A program made the translations under genes and the position numbers. From NCBI RefSeq assembly GCF_002878395.1, contig NW_025856286.1, positions 115,455 through 179,454 on the forward strand: DNA of 64,000 bases. The letters are read 5' to 3'. The notes under the pieces were generated by a model. The model was not told the origin of the DNA. It saw nothing but the letters and a program-made list of their open reading frames with translations, and did not search any database. Below, piece by piece: positions 21,076 through 32,084 of the stretch; position 1 is the first letter of the stretch; every line of letters starts with the position of its first letter. The DNA is from Capsicum annuum. Its lineage: Eukaryota; Streptophyta; Magnoliopsida; Solanales; Solanaceae.

Positions 21076-21285
21076 AAGATTATCAAGTTATGCTGCGACA
21101 TTAAATTAGGAGCTATCGGAAGGCAACCCAAATTTTATGTTGTAAATATTTTATTTGTTTTTACGTTTCACCATGGGTAATGTGTTTGCTAAGACGTCCA
21201 GGAACAAGGCTAAGATCGGTGGAAAAAGTAGGATTTATAAGTTGTCAATCCTATGGTCAACTTAATAGAAAGTAATTTATGAAAT

Positions 21286-21600
21286 CTGGATAGCCTTGAT
21301 GACAATATTGACGTGCCACCAATTAAGTGTAGAGCCATCACTTATTATCTCCAACTAAATTAAAGTTAAGTCATAATCTAGATAGCTTTGATGATAATAT
21401 TAACATGCCTTTAATTAAGTGATAAGTCATAACTTATTTTTGTAAATTGAGGCAAAGTTGAGCATTATTCTGTATATCCTTGACGACAAAGTTGACGTGT
21501 CATCAACAAAGTGACGAGCCATCACTTCTTTTCGTCAACTGAGGAAAAGTTGAGAATCATTCTGGATAAGGTTGACGAGCTTAGTGATATACTGTCAACC
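21286..21600 (+). repeat. 92 bp tandem repeat with TGACG motifs, upstream of ORF3 of element A
   Basis: Copies start at 21286 (CTGGATAGCCTTGATGAC), 21378 (CTAGATAGCTTTGATGAT), 21470 (CTGTATATCCTTGACGAC) and, partial, 21562 (CTGGATAAGGTTGACGAG), spacing 92 bases each time. Each holds TTGACG-type and GTCA/CATCA-type half-sites. The same arrangement (TTGACGAC ... AAGTGA.GAG.C.TCA) occurs in element A's own LTR near 16472-16525. It sits between integrase and the third ORF. Confidence 0.8.
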
Positions 21601-21672
21601 TATTAACGAGATGTCTGATAAAATTCCAGCCCAGGCGGTTTGTTCTACTTCAGTCATCTTCAATTTATAGCT

Positions 21673-23690
21673 ATGCCTCCAAAAGGTCAGTTAAAGCATA
21701 TCAACAAGTAAGTAACCAAAACCATCTTAAGTCAGAGACTATTCAATAAATTAGAGGATGAATCAACAGAAGCTGGACAATAAGGATATCGTACGAGGAA
21801 GAATCTTCATCTAATGGAACCAACCTTCAAGTATGATGAAAGGGTAGTAGATATTGAAAGTGAGTCCAACTCTGACTATGCGAGTTCTTAATAAAATCAC
21901 TCTTATGCCTCAAAACATTGTGTGGAAGAAAAATATCCTATGCAAGATGATGTGATTAAAAGTAAGAACCCTGGTATCTGAGATAGTGTGGGATGAAAAG
22001 TGGAGGGTTCAGCCAAAATCTATCATAAAGGATTGACAACCAATGGTAAAGGCATGATGAAAAGGCCTTTGTTTGAAGAAGTCAAAATTATTATGTCTGG
22101 TATAAGAAAGTATCCTCAAATTTAAAGAGCAATCAAGTTGTATGATTTAGAATAGATCACCAGAGAAGGAAGATCGTACTGTATGGCTATTGTAAGGGAA
22201 TTTTTTGCAAACTATACTACAATTTTAGAGAATATGTGTAAGAAAGGAGAGTAGGACATGAACATACCAAACATAAATCAAATACCAGTGTGGGATGTTA
22301 TGGTAGATGTGTCTGATTGCAGTATTAACAAATTTTTGCATGGTGCAAATTTCATACCTCCAGTAACTACTCCTGATTTCTATCATAGGATGAATGACAG
22401 AGCTAATCAACTCCCTTGGTTAGCACAAGTATTAGCGGAAGGAGAACCGCAGTGGATGATTAACCCAAGTGTAAGAATTACAAGAGCTGTATTATCTGAA
22501 ATGGTAAAGTTCTGGTGGGGAATTGTGTAATGTATATTAATGCCAATGGCAGGTGATAATACATTGGGTAATGATAGGGCAGTGATAGTAGAAAGTCTTA
22601 TTTTCGAGTTCCCATTGAATTTTGGAGAGAATATTGCTAATGAAATTAAAATTCGAGCAACCAGAACTGACACAGCATATCCTTTTCCTTGTCTGATCAC
22701 TAGGCTATGAGAGGAAGCTCATGTCCCTATGATTGTAGGACTAGATAATGAGGCAAAAGGAATGAAGACACATAATTTTGATAGCAGAGATGAAATCGGC
22801 CTACATTAAGTTTAGGCAAAGAAGCTAGTTTTGGAGACGATACTCCAAAAATAGAGGGAACTCAAACACCTGCACCTATCTCAGGATGTACAAAAGGTAT
22901 GTAAATTTCATTAGAAAAATATTTTCATGCGACCTCAACTGCAGGTATATACCTACACCCGAGATGGAAAGACCAGTAGTTATCGCAGCTTCCACTTTTT
23001 GGTATGCTTTCACGCTTTAGAATTTTAGAAAGATGTTCAAACAAGGAAAAGGATTTGATGCTCTATTAAAGTTGTTTGCTTAATAATTTAAACCATTTAT
23101 TGAAAGAAAAATCAAATTTGTGGCGCCTTATGTTAATCTTCAGGGGTGTATTGATGACATAGGACATTGAGTTAATAAGAGATTGAGATAGTTAACTATT
23201 CTTGGCCTTACTAGGTTTGAGGCAGTATTAGAGAGAGCAAGGGCTAATATTACAGCTTTATAGAGACATTAGATATTGATATTATCAGTACCAACAGATA
23301 TGGACTCAGAAGAAGAGGCTAGAGTGTTGCATGTCATTATTGGAAACCGGTTAATTAAAAAGGAAAATTAAAAGAAAAAAGTGAGAGTGAAGAAAGAAAA
23401 GGATTGAGAAGAAGAAGAAAAAGTAGGAAAGAATAGAGTTAAAAGAAGCATGGAAAAAGGCTAAGGAAGCAGATGAACCAAGAGAAAAAGCACTGCGAGC
23501 TAGAGCTATGGAGGCCTCCGTAAGTGGACTACCCAAAGATTCAGGCAATTTTTGAGATGACTAGGAAGTACTCCACTCTACCAAATACTATTGTGAGTGC
23601 ACCGGTTAAACCTGATGATACCACTAATGCTCCTATTGTTGCTGGTGTAGTCTTACTATTAGTGTCACCTGACATAAGTGCCTAGGGCGT
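21673..23690 (+). pseudogene. Element A third ORF, plant 'putative transposon protein' family
   Basis: A plausible start is the ATG at 21673 (MPPKGQLKHINK). The best-kept part is the 90-codon open stretch 22258-22530, with PVWDVMVDVSDCSINKFLHG and then QLPWLAQVLAEGEPQWMINP. After one stop it continues through LGNDRAVIVESLIFEFPLNF to DTAYPFPCLITRL (near 22670). These blocks are typical of the plant protein family annotated as 'putative plant transposon protein' found beside integrase in many plant elements (I believe Pfam Transposase_32, PF20167). A Lys/Glu-rich end follows near 23350-23500. There is no signal peptide or membrane segment, so calling it an envelope protein is not supported. More than ten stops are present. 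Function unknown. Confidence 0.65.
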
Positions 23691-23699
23691 TGCAGGTAT

Positions 23700-24500
23700 G
23701 TCCTCACCTATGCTCTTGAAATTTAGAATTAGTTCATTGACAATGCATAAATTTTATTGTGTGAGTCTTTATGTGTGTGTTGGGAGGGGGGGCGGGTACT
23801 TGCAACCTTAAGGGTTTATTGCCTGTGTTCCCTTTCCCTTGTGCGTTATCTAGGGAACCGACATGTTTAGGAGTTTTAGGATAGTTTTATTATTATAATT
23901 TGTTTATGTCTTGTGTATATGTATGCGAGAGTGGATGTGAATGTGTATCAAGTGTTGGTTTAAGTGTTTTAAAATTGTGAAAAAATTATGGACCCATCAA
24001 AACCTATTTTTTTGTGAGATTGATGCTAAGTGATACACGGGAAAACCATATCTATGGCAACCTCTACTTAAGCTTGAGTATTAACTGAATGGTTGGTGAT
24101 GATATTACAATTCTATGCCATGAGTGTGTGAGGTCTTTGTACTATTTTCTTATTGTGTACATGCATCCAGAACTTGCCTAGGTCATTCTTTTAGGTTGCA
24201 AGTAGGCATCTAAGAAAGGAGCAAATGCTGTTTTCGATAGGTAGTTCACTTATCTGAAATAAACAGCCCATTAAATTGTTAATAAATTCTTTTATCCCCA
24301 TTTGAGCCGTTATATCTGTCTTTATTTCACAATGTGACCACCTCTGCCTATTTTCACATTTAAACCTTTATTTTGGCGCTATTCCTCCCTAGACAACATA
24401 CATATCAATTGAGGCAATTTTCCTAAGTTGAGAGTGGCTATGGTAGAGGAAATAATGATTGGAGGAGGGTGCAAAGCATTTGTGATGGTTATAAGGTTAT
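23700..24500 (+). other. Element A 3' untranslated region
   Basis: Non-coding, with a G-run at 23788-23798. It aligns in places with the 3' tails of elements B and C, notably around CAATTTTCCTAAGTTGAGAG (24416-24435). Confidence 0.55.
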
Positions 24501-24501
24501 A

Positions 24502-24521
24502 AATAATAATAATAATAATAA

Positions 24522-24582
<61 letters not shown>

Positions 24583-24666
24583 AACAACAACAACAACAAC
24601 AACAACAACACCTAGACCAACCACAACAGCAACAGCAACAGCAACAGCAACAACAACAACAATAGC

Positions 24667-24705
<39 letters not shown>

Positions 24706-24722
24706 AATAATAATAATAATAA
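24502..24722. repeat. (AAC)n/(AAT)n compound microsatellite
   Basis: (AAT)n borders both ends and (AAC)n with AGC interruptions fills the middle; a non-repeat island ACCTAGACCAACCAC sits near 24610-24624. It is about 220 bases of trinucleotide repeat within the element A tail and probably expanded there. It is likely length-polymorphic. Confidence 0.95.
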
Positions 24723-25056
24723 TGTGAAAGTGTTAAGAATGGAACCAACTCATGAAAGTTGTTGCATTAGGGAAGAAAAATGAAGAAAGCAAGTAACTGA
24801 ACGAGCATGGAAATAACTAAGTTATGTAAAAAAGGGAGGGGGGAGGGGTAAGTCACTAGTCCCAAATTTATCCCATCGACACTTAAGCCTTCAATACTAT
24901 CCAAGAAAGCCGTGATGTGATCTTGGTTTAGCTACTAGATGAACCAAGCAGAATGGTAAGGGCAAGCCTATGGCATAGTAGGTGCATAATTTGAAACTTC
25001 TTTATGAGGGTGAGAGATTGGATTTCTAGTTCCTAAAAATAAAAAGTAATATTCTG

Positions 25057-27506
25057 ACATAATGGGCATCCCAAGTCCAACCGGATTAGGGACCGCCCCC
25101 TGTTACCTAATACAACTACCTATACCAAGCCTTAGATGGGCTGAATTTTGAGCGTATAATAGGATAGCGCAAATTCTCTCATGAAAACTCTGCGATAGGG
25201 TCACAACCGTGCCTGACCAAACCGAGTCCAACCATACCAACCATACCAACCAAACCATAGGCCATAAACTAGGACACAACCTAAGAGAAAACTAAAACAT
25301 ACTATGATAATCAATCATAAAATGTAATATGATAGAACAGTAAGAAATCGTGTCCAATGATACCAGCCTCCCAGCTTATTCTAATGCCAAGGCCGGCACC
25401 AATACATATCCTGCCCATACCAAACCCCAGAAGTACCATAATGCCTCTATCTAAAAGAATAAATAAATCTAGTTAGGACATGCCCCCAACCATGGCCAAA
25501 ATGAATATCCAAAATAAAGTCAAAAGGACTAACAACATACATAACATAAAATGATTCCTTTCGAAAGGATGGAAGTTCATTCTTTAGTCCAAATGTTATT
25601 CCCAAGTCAATCACTATGTAGAAGGAGTCAAATGGTTGGTTCATGTATAGCATGGGTATGTAGCTGCTAGTATATGGGTTAGAGAAACACCGCTAACATA
25701 AAAATCAGGATAAGGATAAAATAATGCCAGTTATAAAACCAAGTAAAGCCATCCAATACACATAACCATACACACACATATATATATATAAATATGACGG
25801 GAAAGGGGATAGGGTTTAGCATGCCTTTAAAACCTTTATGTGGGCTGTGTAGCTTGGCCATCCTAAACACCCATGGGCGATATGGGTTCAGCTCTTCATG
25901 ATGAAAGGTCCCCAGTACGTGTAGCCATACGACCAGGGAAGTATCCCATAGGATGAATAGTACATCCCCCAATAGTGTGACATCATGCACATGGTCTACT
26001 AAGACCAATCCTCAAATCAGCAAATACTAGTTTCCAGTTTTGGTCCCTCCCAGGACCCCCACCTTCCACATCCTTGCTACATACTCCACCATTAATGCCC
26101 AATTAAAACTATTTCCAATTAACCCAACCATATACCATTTTATTAACTAAGGCTAATATTAGTGTTACTTTCAAGCAATATCCGTAGCCAAATCATTAAT
26201 GTTAAGGGGTTTTTTAAGTGTCCTTCCATATACCATATTAAACACTTGGGAGACTTCCATGTTCCCCACAAGCATAACCATTTAGCCTTTAGCCTCTTCA
26301 AACCATTTAAACTATTTAAAGCTTTATTACATAAGTTGAAAACAAGCAAGAGTTCCTTTAAAAAAAGTCAATGCAATAATTATACCATTAAAAATATTTT
26401 ATCAAACACCTTGGGGGCATAATAAATACAAAAACAATTCCGAAGACTATTAAACCATTACCATGCAATCCAATTGTCCAAAACCACCATATATATAAAA
26501 TCATAATTAAAACCATAAGAAAGCATAACCAAGCATTTAATATCAAAAGCCCCAAATAGTAGTTGAAAACTATAATCATGAAATAGTAAAACCATGAAAT
26601 CAATTGTATAAACCATGCCTTTAGTAGAACTTATAATTAGGGAAGAGAATCATGCCTTATGCCAAAGAATTAATAGAAAGAAATCACTAACACAAGCCCA
26701 AAAACTGTCCTTTAGTTGAAACCTTAGCTCTCTTGCCCTAAAAGATCTTGAGAGAATTATTGAGTGTATTAGATTAGTTTTTAAGGGTTAATTAATAGAA
26801 TAATAGGGTAAATAACCTCCCAAGTGTATTAGAATCTGTGGGTGCTAATTAGGGTATGTAGGGAAATATCCATAATAACCCCACTTAAGTTGCACAAAAA
26901 TCTCGTCACAGGGATACGACTGACCCTTACGAGTCATACCTTTCCTATAGGTAGTTTCCATGACTCGTATCTAAGCCACACCCCTTTGGATCAGATACTG
27001 TCCAGTACATAACTCATCCACCTAGTCGTGACCTCAACATATGATTTGTACCCATGACCCGTATTCCTGGCAGAATGAAATACCAAGAGGATCAAACATC
27101 GCCCACCTTACGAGTCCCTCATATGACTCGTACCAAGCCATACGACTCATACCCTTAAGTTGTAACCATTCCAGAGACCAAAACAATCCCATCAACTAAC
27201 ATTGGTCAATATACTAGAGGACCATACTACTCGCATCCCAACATACAACTCGTATCCATAAGTCATATTAGGTCCAGAGAACGGGAATTCTAGGAAATTT
27301 TCTAAGGGTCAAAACCCAGGATTTTTCGATCTTCCTACTAGTAACATTCATCCCCAAATGATGGGCAAGGTAGGAAAAACCACACGCAGAGTCATTTGAA
27401 TTATCAAACATATTCCTAATCTTCATCAAAGTGCGAAAATACAGAGGCAAATATATTAAACTTTCCTTTTATAAAATCAGAAAATAAAGATGTGTTCAAC
27501 AATACA
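25057..27506 (-). repeat. Element D 3' LTR (boundaries approximate)
   Basis: On the - strand the LTR would begin TGTATTGTTGAACAC at 27506, right after GGGGAAGG, a good polypurine tract. It could end ...CATTATGTCA at 25057, where similarity to element A stops. Within it, 26880-27260 holds many degenerate TACGAGTC/GACTCGTA half-sites. An (AT)n run lies at 25776-25790. No second LTR is available to confirm the ends. Confidence 0.5.
26890..27260. repeat. Cluster of TACGAGTCGTA-like half-palindromes in the D LTR
   Basis: ATACGACTGACC, TTACGAGTCATACC, CATGACTCGTATC, ATATGACTCGTACC and CATACGACTCATACC recur at uneven 25-60 base spacing. They read in both orientations around a GACTCGTA core. They may be U3 protein-binding sites. 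Confidence 0.6.
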
Positions 27507-27518
27507 TACCTTCCCCAT
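27506..27518 (-). promoter_or_regulatory. Element D polypurine tract
   Basis: On the - strand the sequence CATGGGGAAGGTA directly precedes the presumed TG start of the LTR, about 60 bases past the chromodomain end. Confidence 0.5.
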
Positions 27519-27559
27519 GAATCCTAGGAGTACAAATAGATGTGAATACTTGGAATTCT

Positions 27560-28035
27560 GTCCTCTTCCGCTTCCTAAGTAGCTTCCTCCGCTTTATGGT
27601 TTTTCCATAGAACCTTTACCGAATCAACATCCTTGGTCCGGAACCGACGAACTTGCCTATCCAATATCTCGATCGGGACTTCTTCATAAGACAAAGAATC
27701 TAAAATACCTAGCCTTTCCAAAGGAACAACCGAAGAAGGATCACCAATGCACTTTTTCAACATGGAAACATGAAAGACTAGATGAACCAAACTTAAGCTA
27801 GATGGAAACTCCAACTCTTAAGAAACATTTCCAACTCTCAGCAAAATTACATAAGAACCAATATATCGAGTACGGAGTTTCCCCTTTTTGTCAAATCATA
27901 CCACTCCCTTTATAGGAGATACCTTAAGGAACACTCTATCCCCGACATCAAACTCCAAGTCTCTACGCCTAACATCTGCATAAGACTTTTGGCAACTTTG
28001 GGTAGCCTTAAGTCTATCCCGAATCACCTTTACCT
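27560..28035 (-). pseudogene. Element D integrase tail and chromodomain
   Basis: The frame reads [19 protein letters not shown] (near 27790) and [18 protein letters not shown] (near 27680), ending [14 protein letters not shown] near 27590-27540, the chromodomain signature also seen in element E. Upstream (27830-28020) the GDRVFLKVSP-like and KGKLRTRYI-like segments of the GPY/F region are recognisable across frame changes. It would target integration to heterochromatin; it is broken here. Confidence 0.75.
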
Positions 28036-28039
28036 TCTT

Positions 28040-28830
28040 CATCACTTGGTAAACCAAATTTTGGCCAAACATGTTCGCCTCACCAAGCTTAAACCAACCA
28101 ATAGGAGATCTACACTCCTATCATACAACTCCTCAAAAGGAGCCATACCAATACTCGAATGATAGCTATTATTGTAAGCAAACTCCACCAAAGGTAAATG
28201 ATCAACCCAATTGCCACTATAGTCAATCACGCTTTCCCAAAGCGTATTGTCTAATGTATGAATAGTTCTCTCCACTTGCCCATCCGATTATTGATGGAAA
28301 GCTGTACTCAAACTAACCTTAGTCCCCAACCCTTTATGGAAAGACCACCTAAAGTGAGATGTAAACTGGACACCACGATCCGAAATAATCCAAATAGACA
28401 CCCCATGTAGCTTCACAATCTCTTGAAGATAAAGGTAGTTTGCACTCGCAAGAAGTGTGCAGACTTAGTCATCCGATCCACGATGATCGAAATCAAATCA
28501 TATTGATTTTGAGACTGAGGAATACTAGTAACAAAATCCATATTTCTTCCCACTTCCATTCAGGTAAATCCATTTCTTGATACAATCCTTCTGGCCTCAT
28601 GTCTCAACCTTAACCTATTGACACACCATACACTTGGCCACAAAATATGACACATCTTTCTTCATGCCATTCCATCAATAGATCACATTGAGATCATGAT
28701 ACATCTTAGTTGATCAAAGATGAACAACATAGAGTGAATTATGCGCCTCAGCTAAAACCCTTTGCCGCAACCCGTCGACATTAGAAACACACAACCTCTA
28801 TTGGTTCCACAAAGTACCATCATCACTAAT
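28040..28830 (-). pseudogene. Element D integrase core
   Basis: The zinc-finger part (KCMVCQ near 28625, followed by a stop at a Gln position) is followed by the second catalytic Asp in IISDRGVQFTSHF (near 28385) and the Glu in SDGQVERTIHTL (near 28260). The open stretch 28275-28042 contains HLPLVEFAYNNSYHSS and MAPFEELYDR. The first catalytic Asp falls in a damaged stretch near 28530. Several stops and frameshifts are present. Confidence 0.75.
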
Positions 28831-29466
28831 CTAAAACACCACTACCTTTTGCCCACCAACGTCATTCTTGATTTTCATTAAGACAGGATCCAGTACTTGC
28901 TTCTCCTTAAGTTCTGCACCAAGAAATGATCGAACCATCTCTTGCACCATCATGCTACCATCCTTAGAATCCAAGAGACAAACTCTAAGACTAGACAAGC
29001 GGTGAATATCCTTCACCAATTCTTACTTTCTCTCCTCTACATGAGCCAAACTTCCTATGGATAATCTACTAAGAGCATCAACAACCATATTAGCCTTACT
29101 TGGGTGGGAGTGAAGACTCATATCATAATACTTGAGAAGCTTAAGACATCTTCTCTGCCTTAGATTAAGCTTTTTTTGAGTGAACACGTACTGAAGACTC
29201 TTGTGATCAGAAAAGATATCCACATGACTACCATACAAATAATGCTACCTTATTTTAAAAGAAAACACAACCACTAACAACTTTAAATCACGAGTAGAAT
29301 AATTCCTTTCATGTACCTTTAACTGCCTGGAAACATAGGCAATCACCTTCCCATGCTGTATCAACACATAACTAAGACCTACCCGAGATGTATCACAATA
29401 AACCACGAACACATCATTGCCCTCAAGCAAAGTCAGTATTGGAGCTGAAGTCAACTTATCCTTCAA
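28831..29466 (-). pseudogene. Element D RNase H
   Basis: [19 protein letters not shown] (near 29430) starts the domain. [19 protein letters not shown] (near 29370), then [19 protein letters not shown] (near 29210) and [16 protein letters not shown] (near 29100) follow. The order and spacing match element E's RNase H closely, so D and E are related chromoviruses on opposite strands. One frameshift near 29240 separates the two open stretches. Confidence 0.78.
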
Positions 29467-29469
29467 CTT

Positions 29470-30378
29470 CTCAAAACTCCCTTCACAAGCATCAAAAAAG
29501 AAAACTTAACCTTCTTCTGAGTCAACTTAGTCAATGGAGCAACTATCATAGAAAAGCTTTTCATAAATCGCTTATAATACCCGGCTAAACATAAGAAGCT
29601 CTAGATATCAGATGGAGTAGTAGTCCTAGGATGCCTTTTTACCACAACAACCTTCTGTAGGTCCATTATGATCCTTTCAGTAGAAATTATATGACCCAAG
29701 AAAGTCACAGTGTTTAACCAAACCTCATACTTAGAGGACTTGGCATACAACTGTTGTTCTTTTAACATCTACAACACCACACAAAGTTGATTAGCATGAT
29801 CCACCTCACTGTTTGAATAAACCAGAGAGTCATCAATAAATATAATGACAAAGAGATCTAAATACTGCATGAACACTTTGTTCATCAAGTCCATAAAAGC
29901 TGTCAGAGCATTTGTGAACCCAAATAATATCACTAAGAACTCAAAGTGCCCATACTGAGTACAAAAAGATGTCATAGGGATATCCACCTCCCTAATCTTA
30001 AGCTGATGGTGCCCCGACTGAAGATCTATCTTAGAAAAGAACTTGGCACCCTGTAGCTGATCAAACAGATCATCTAGCCTTGGAAAACAATACTTATTCT
30101 TGATCGTTACCTTGTTCAACTTTCTGTAGTCAATGCACATCTGAAGGGAACCATCTTTATTGCACACAAACAACACCGGTGAACCCCATGAAAATTTTTT
30201 AGGATGAATAAACCCCTAGTCTATAAGATCCTTAAGTTTCTCTATGAGCTCCCTTAACTCAGCCAGAGCCATTCTATTTGGAGGAATGGATATTGGATGA
30301 GGATCGGGAAGCAAATCAATACTAAACTCTATTTTCCTATCCGGTGGAACACCAAGAAGATCATCTGAAAAGACCACT
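29470..30378 (-). pseudogene. Element D reverse transcriptase (5' end cut at the rDNA junction)
   Basis: The open stretch 30176-29769 holds [20 protein letters not shown] (near 30170), [15 protein letters not shown] (near 30020) and the catalytic box [12 protein letters not shown] (near 29830), where the usual Ile after the second Asp is Ser. Upstream, 30378-30180 covers an IPPNRMALAEL-like segment that normally precedes RT, so the break lies shortly after the protease. Stops include TAG where Lys-Gly-Phe motifs are expected near 30215. Confidence 0.78.
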
Positions 30379-30779
30379 TGACATGATAGCCCACCCTTGG
30401 GGGAAGCAGAGAAAATAAAGACACATCGAGGCTAGTACACGGGTGCAACCCACGTCGGCCATCGACGCTCGATGTGGATTCAGCTTGGACCCATACTTGA
30501 GCACCTGGAGCTTGCCCTGAGAGCAGTATCCAGAGCTCATCGCATGCACAAAAGCATTGCTTTATGTGAAATCATATGCCAATAGCCTTGTCATTGGTGA
30601 CTCCAACGATAGCCAACACAAGTGCATAATGAAGTGCAATCAATGTTGTTTTGGGGGCACCATTAGGTCGCACAGACTAGCTATGCATACTGCTATGTGC
30701 CCACACTGCATGCCGACCTGCTCAGTGAGCACCTATGCCAACTAGCGACAGTCTTCTAAAAGTTTCTTGAACACATCTA
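30379..30779 (-). other. 45S rDNA 5' external transcribed spacer fragment, ends in element D
   Basis: The sequence aligns with the spacer at 45848-46244: CATGATAGCCCACCCTTGG occurs at both sites, as do GAGGCTAGT, GTCG.CCATCGA.GCTCGATG and the GAGCTTGCCC block. It runs downstream of the start site near 30787 for about 400 bases and stops at the junction with element D. The 18S it should lead to is absent from this end of the window. Confidence 0.75.
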
Positions 30780-30793
30780 CCCCCTTATATATG
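30780..30793 (-). promoter_or_regulatory. RNA polymerase I start-site-like sequence, rDNA unit 0/1
   Basis: On the - strand it reads CATATATAAGGGGG, matching the plant polymerase I initiation consensus TATATA(A)GGGGG. Upstream on that strand is an AT-rich block (30930-31130), as in Solanaceae intergenic spacers. Transcription would run leftward into 400 bases of spacer and then antisense-free into element D's pol strand. Confidence 0.8.
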
Positions 30794-32084
30794 CTTAAAA
30801 AGAGCAACCCAACTGACATGAGTGGATGAGATTTTGCTAGAGAATCATACTAGAAATTTATGAACAAGAACTACATGCTTTAACGTAAGACTGAGCCAAT
30901 GCACTCACAAAAGAGTCACGTAATTTGTAAATGATAATTTTCATTAAGAAAATATTTTTTTCAAATATTATTTATGAAAATTTAAAAAAAAAATAAAAAT
31001 AAAAAAAAGATAGAAAAAATATTTTAAAAATATAATAACATTAGAAAAATATTTCCAACGCATGACGTAACCTTAAACCAATAATTGAGAGCATTTTTGT
31101 ACTTATAAAATAATTATATAAAATATTTAAATTTATAAAAATAACGTGGGGACATTAGGAAAACTGCCCCAACATATGAGGTAACATTAAAATACCGTTA
31201 AAAAAATACTTAGAGCATGTATGTAATGAAAGGAGTATGCAACGATGAGGAAGATAGATGATTGTTATAAAAATATTTTGATGATCAAACCTAGGATTGC
31301 ACTCTTTTGATTTTTGTATGGTGCCATGGTGCCTTCGCCGTGCCCATGGTCTCATGGGGCCTTGGTGTGCTTGCGGTAGGTGCACGGGCGCGTGGGTTCC
31401 AAGCACACAGTTCCTAGTTTACGATATAGGGGTGCTTTGGAGGCATGGGGCCATGGTCCGCGGTGCCTTGGTACCATGGCGGCGCAGTGCCTTGGTGCGT
31501 GGTCCTATGGCACCATGGTGCCTTGGTGCAAGGTTTCATGGTACCTTATGGCCGTTGCTACCTATGGTGGTTTGAGGTATTGGTGCATAGTGCCTTGTGG
31601 GTGAAGGTGTCGATACACGGACAACCAACTCGCCAAAGAAACCACCATGGAATGCCACTATAGGTCCTTTGAAATTTAACATCGGGTATTGTGTGCTGCC
31701 AATATCTCTGGATGTTAGAGCCCGGGTCATTGGACATGTCTCTACGATTAAACTTGACAATCATGAAAATCTCTAATTGCGACATGCCTCCACGCACCGA
31801 TGTTGGCCTCGATGCATCACTGAAATCTTGAGCCGCACTGCATATTATAGAAAACCTCTAATTGCAATGCCTTAGGTTTGCACGAAAGGCCACTTGATAT
31901 TATACTTAACTGTTTGGAATAGAACAGACGCGACATTGGGAAAATAAGCAGTGAACTCGGGTGAGGCTATGCCGCAGCATGATCGAGGGTGACGTGAACT
32001 CACAATACTTAGTGATATTTTTCAAGAATGGATGCACAAACCCCCTTTAGAGATGGACGAAAAAATGATTAGATTGGAGGGGAA
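30794..32084 (-). other. rDNA intergenic spacer (1.3 kb)
   Basis: Going downstream from 26S on the - strand there is a unique segment (32084-31560), a block of CCATGG/GGTGCC-type subrepeats (31560-31315), and an AT-rich block with A-runs (31130-30930) before the start site. The same order occurs at 46260-47504 and 59690-61024. At about 1.3 kb this spacer is short for a plant. Confidence 0.75.
31315..31560. repeat. Intergenic-spacer subrepeats, GGTGCC(A/T)TGG type
   Basis: Short units such as GGTGCCATGG, GGTGCCTTGG and CATGGGGCC repeat irregularly every 10-25 bases. They generate long spurious open frames on both strands (His-Gly-Thr-rich or Pro-Trp-rich). Homologous blocks lie at 46785-47130 and 60225-60510. 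Confidence 0.8.

Larger units (their letters stand above)
16144..25056 (+). mobile_element. Element A: Athila/Tat-like Ty3/gypsy element, 3' LTR missing
   Basis: The order is 5' LTR, Asp-tRNA-type PBS, gag, partial RT, RNase H, integrase, a 92 bp tandem repeat, a third ORF, microsatellite and a 3' untranslated tail. That tail aligns with the tails of elements B and C (TAAGTTGAG.GTGGCTA near 24424, 43708 and 56237; GGAAAGCCTATGGCA-like near 24960 and 56595). The right LTR is absent; sequence changes near 25050 into - strand element D. It is the only one of the three Athila/Tat-like elements here that keeps RT and integrase. Confidence 0.85.
25057..30378 (-). mobile_element. Element D: Ty3/gypsy chromovirus, 5' side truncated by rDNA
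   Basis: Reading on the - strand from 30378 downward gives the start of RT, RNase H, integrase and a chromodomain, then a polypurine-like stretch and an LTR-like region to about 25057. Gag, protease, PBS and 5' LTR are absent because the sequence changes into rDNA external spacer at about 30370-30379. It abuts element A's tail on the left. Many stops are present, fewer than in R2. Confidence 0.8.

Noticed and set aside
21673..23690. Envelope gene in element A
   Set aside because: It is in the env position, but no signal peptide, membrane anchor or glycoprotein-like feature is visible.
24379..24748. Long open frames of poly-Val and poly-Cys on the - strand
   Set aside because: They are translations of the (AAC)n/(AAT)n microsatellite and do not indicate a gene.
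31155..31800. Overlapping open frames on both strands, Trp/Pro- or His/Gly-Thr-rich
   Set aside because: They come from CCATGG/GGTGCC spacer subrepeats. The same artefacts occur at 46817-47365 and 60302-60788.
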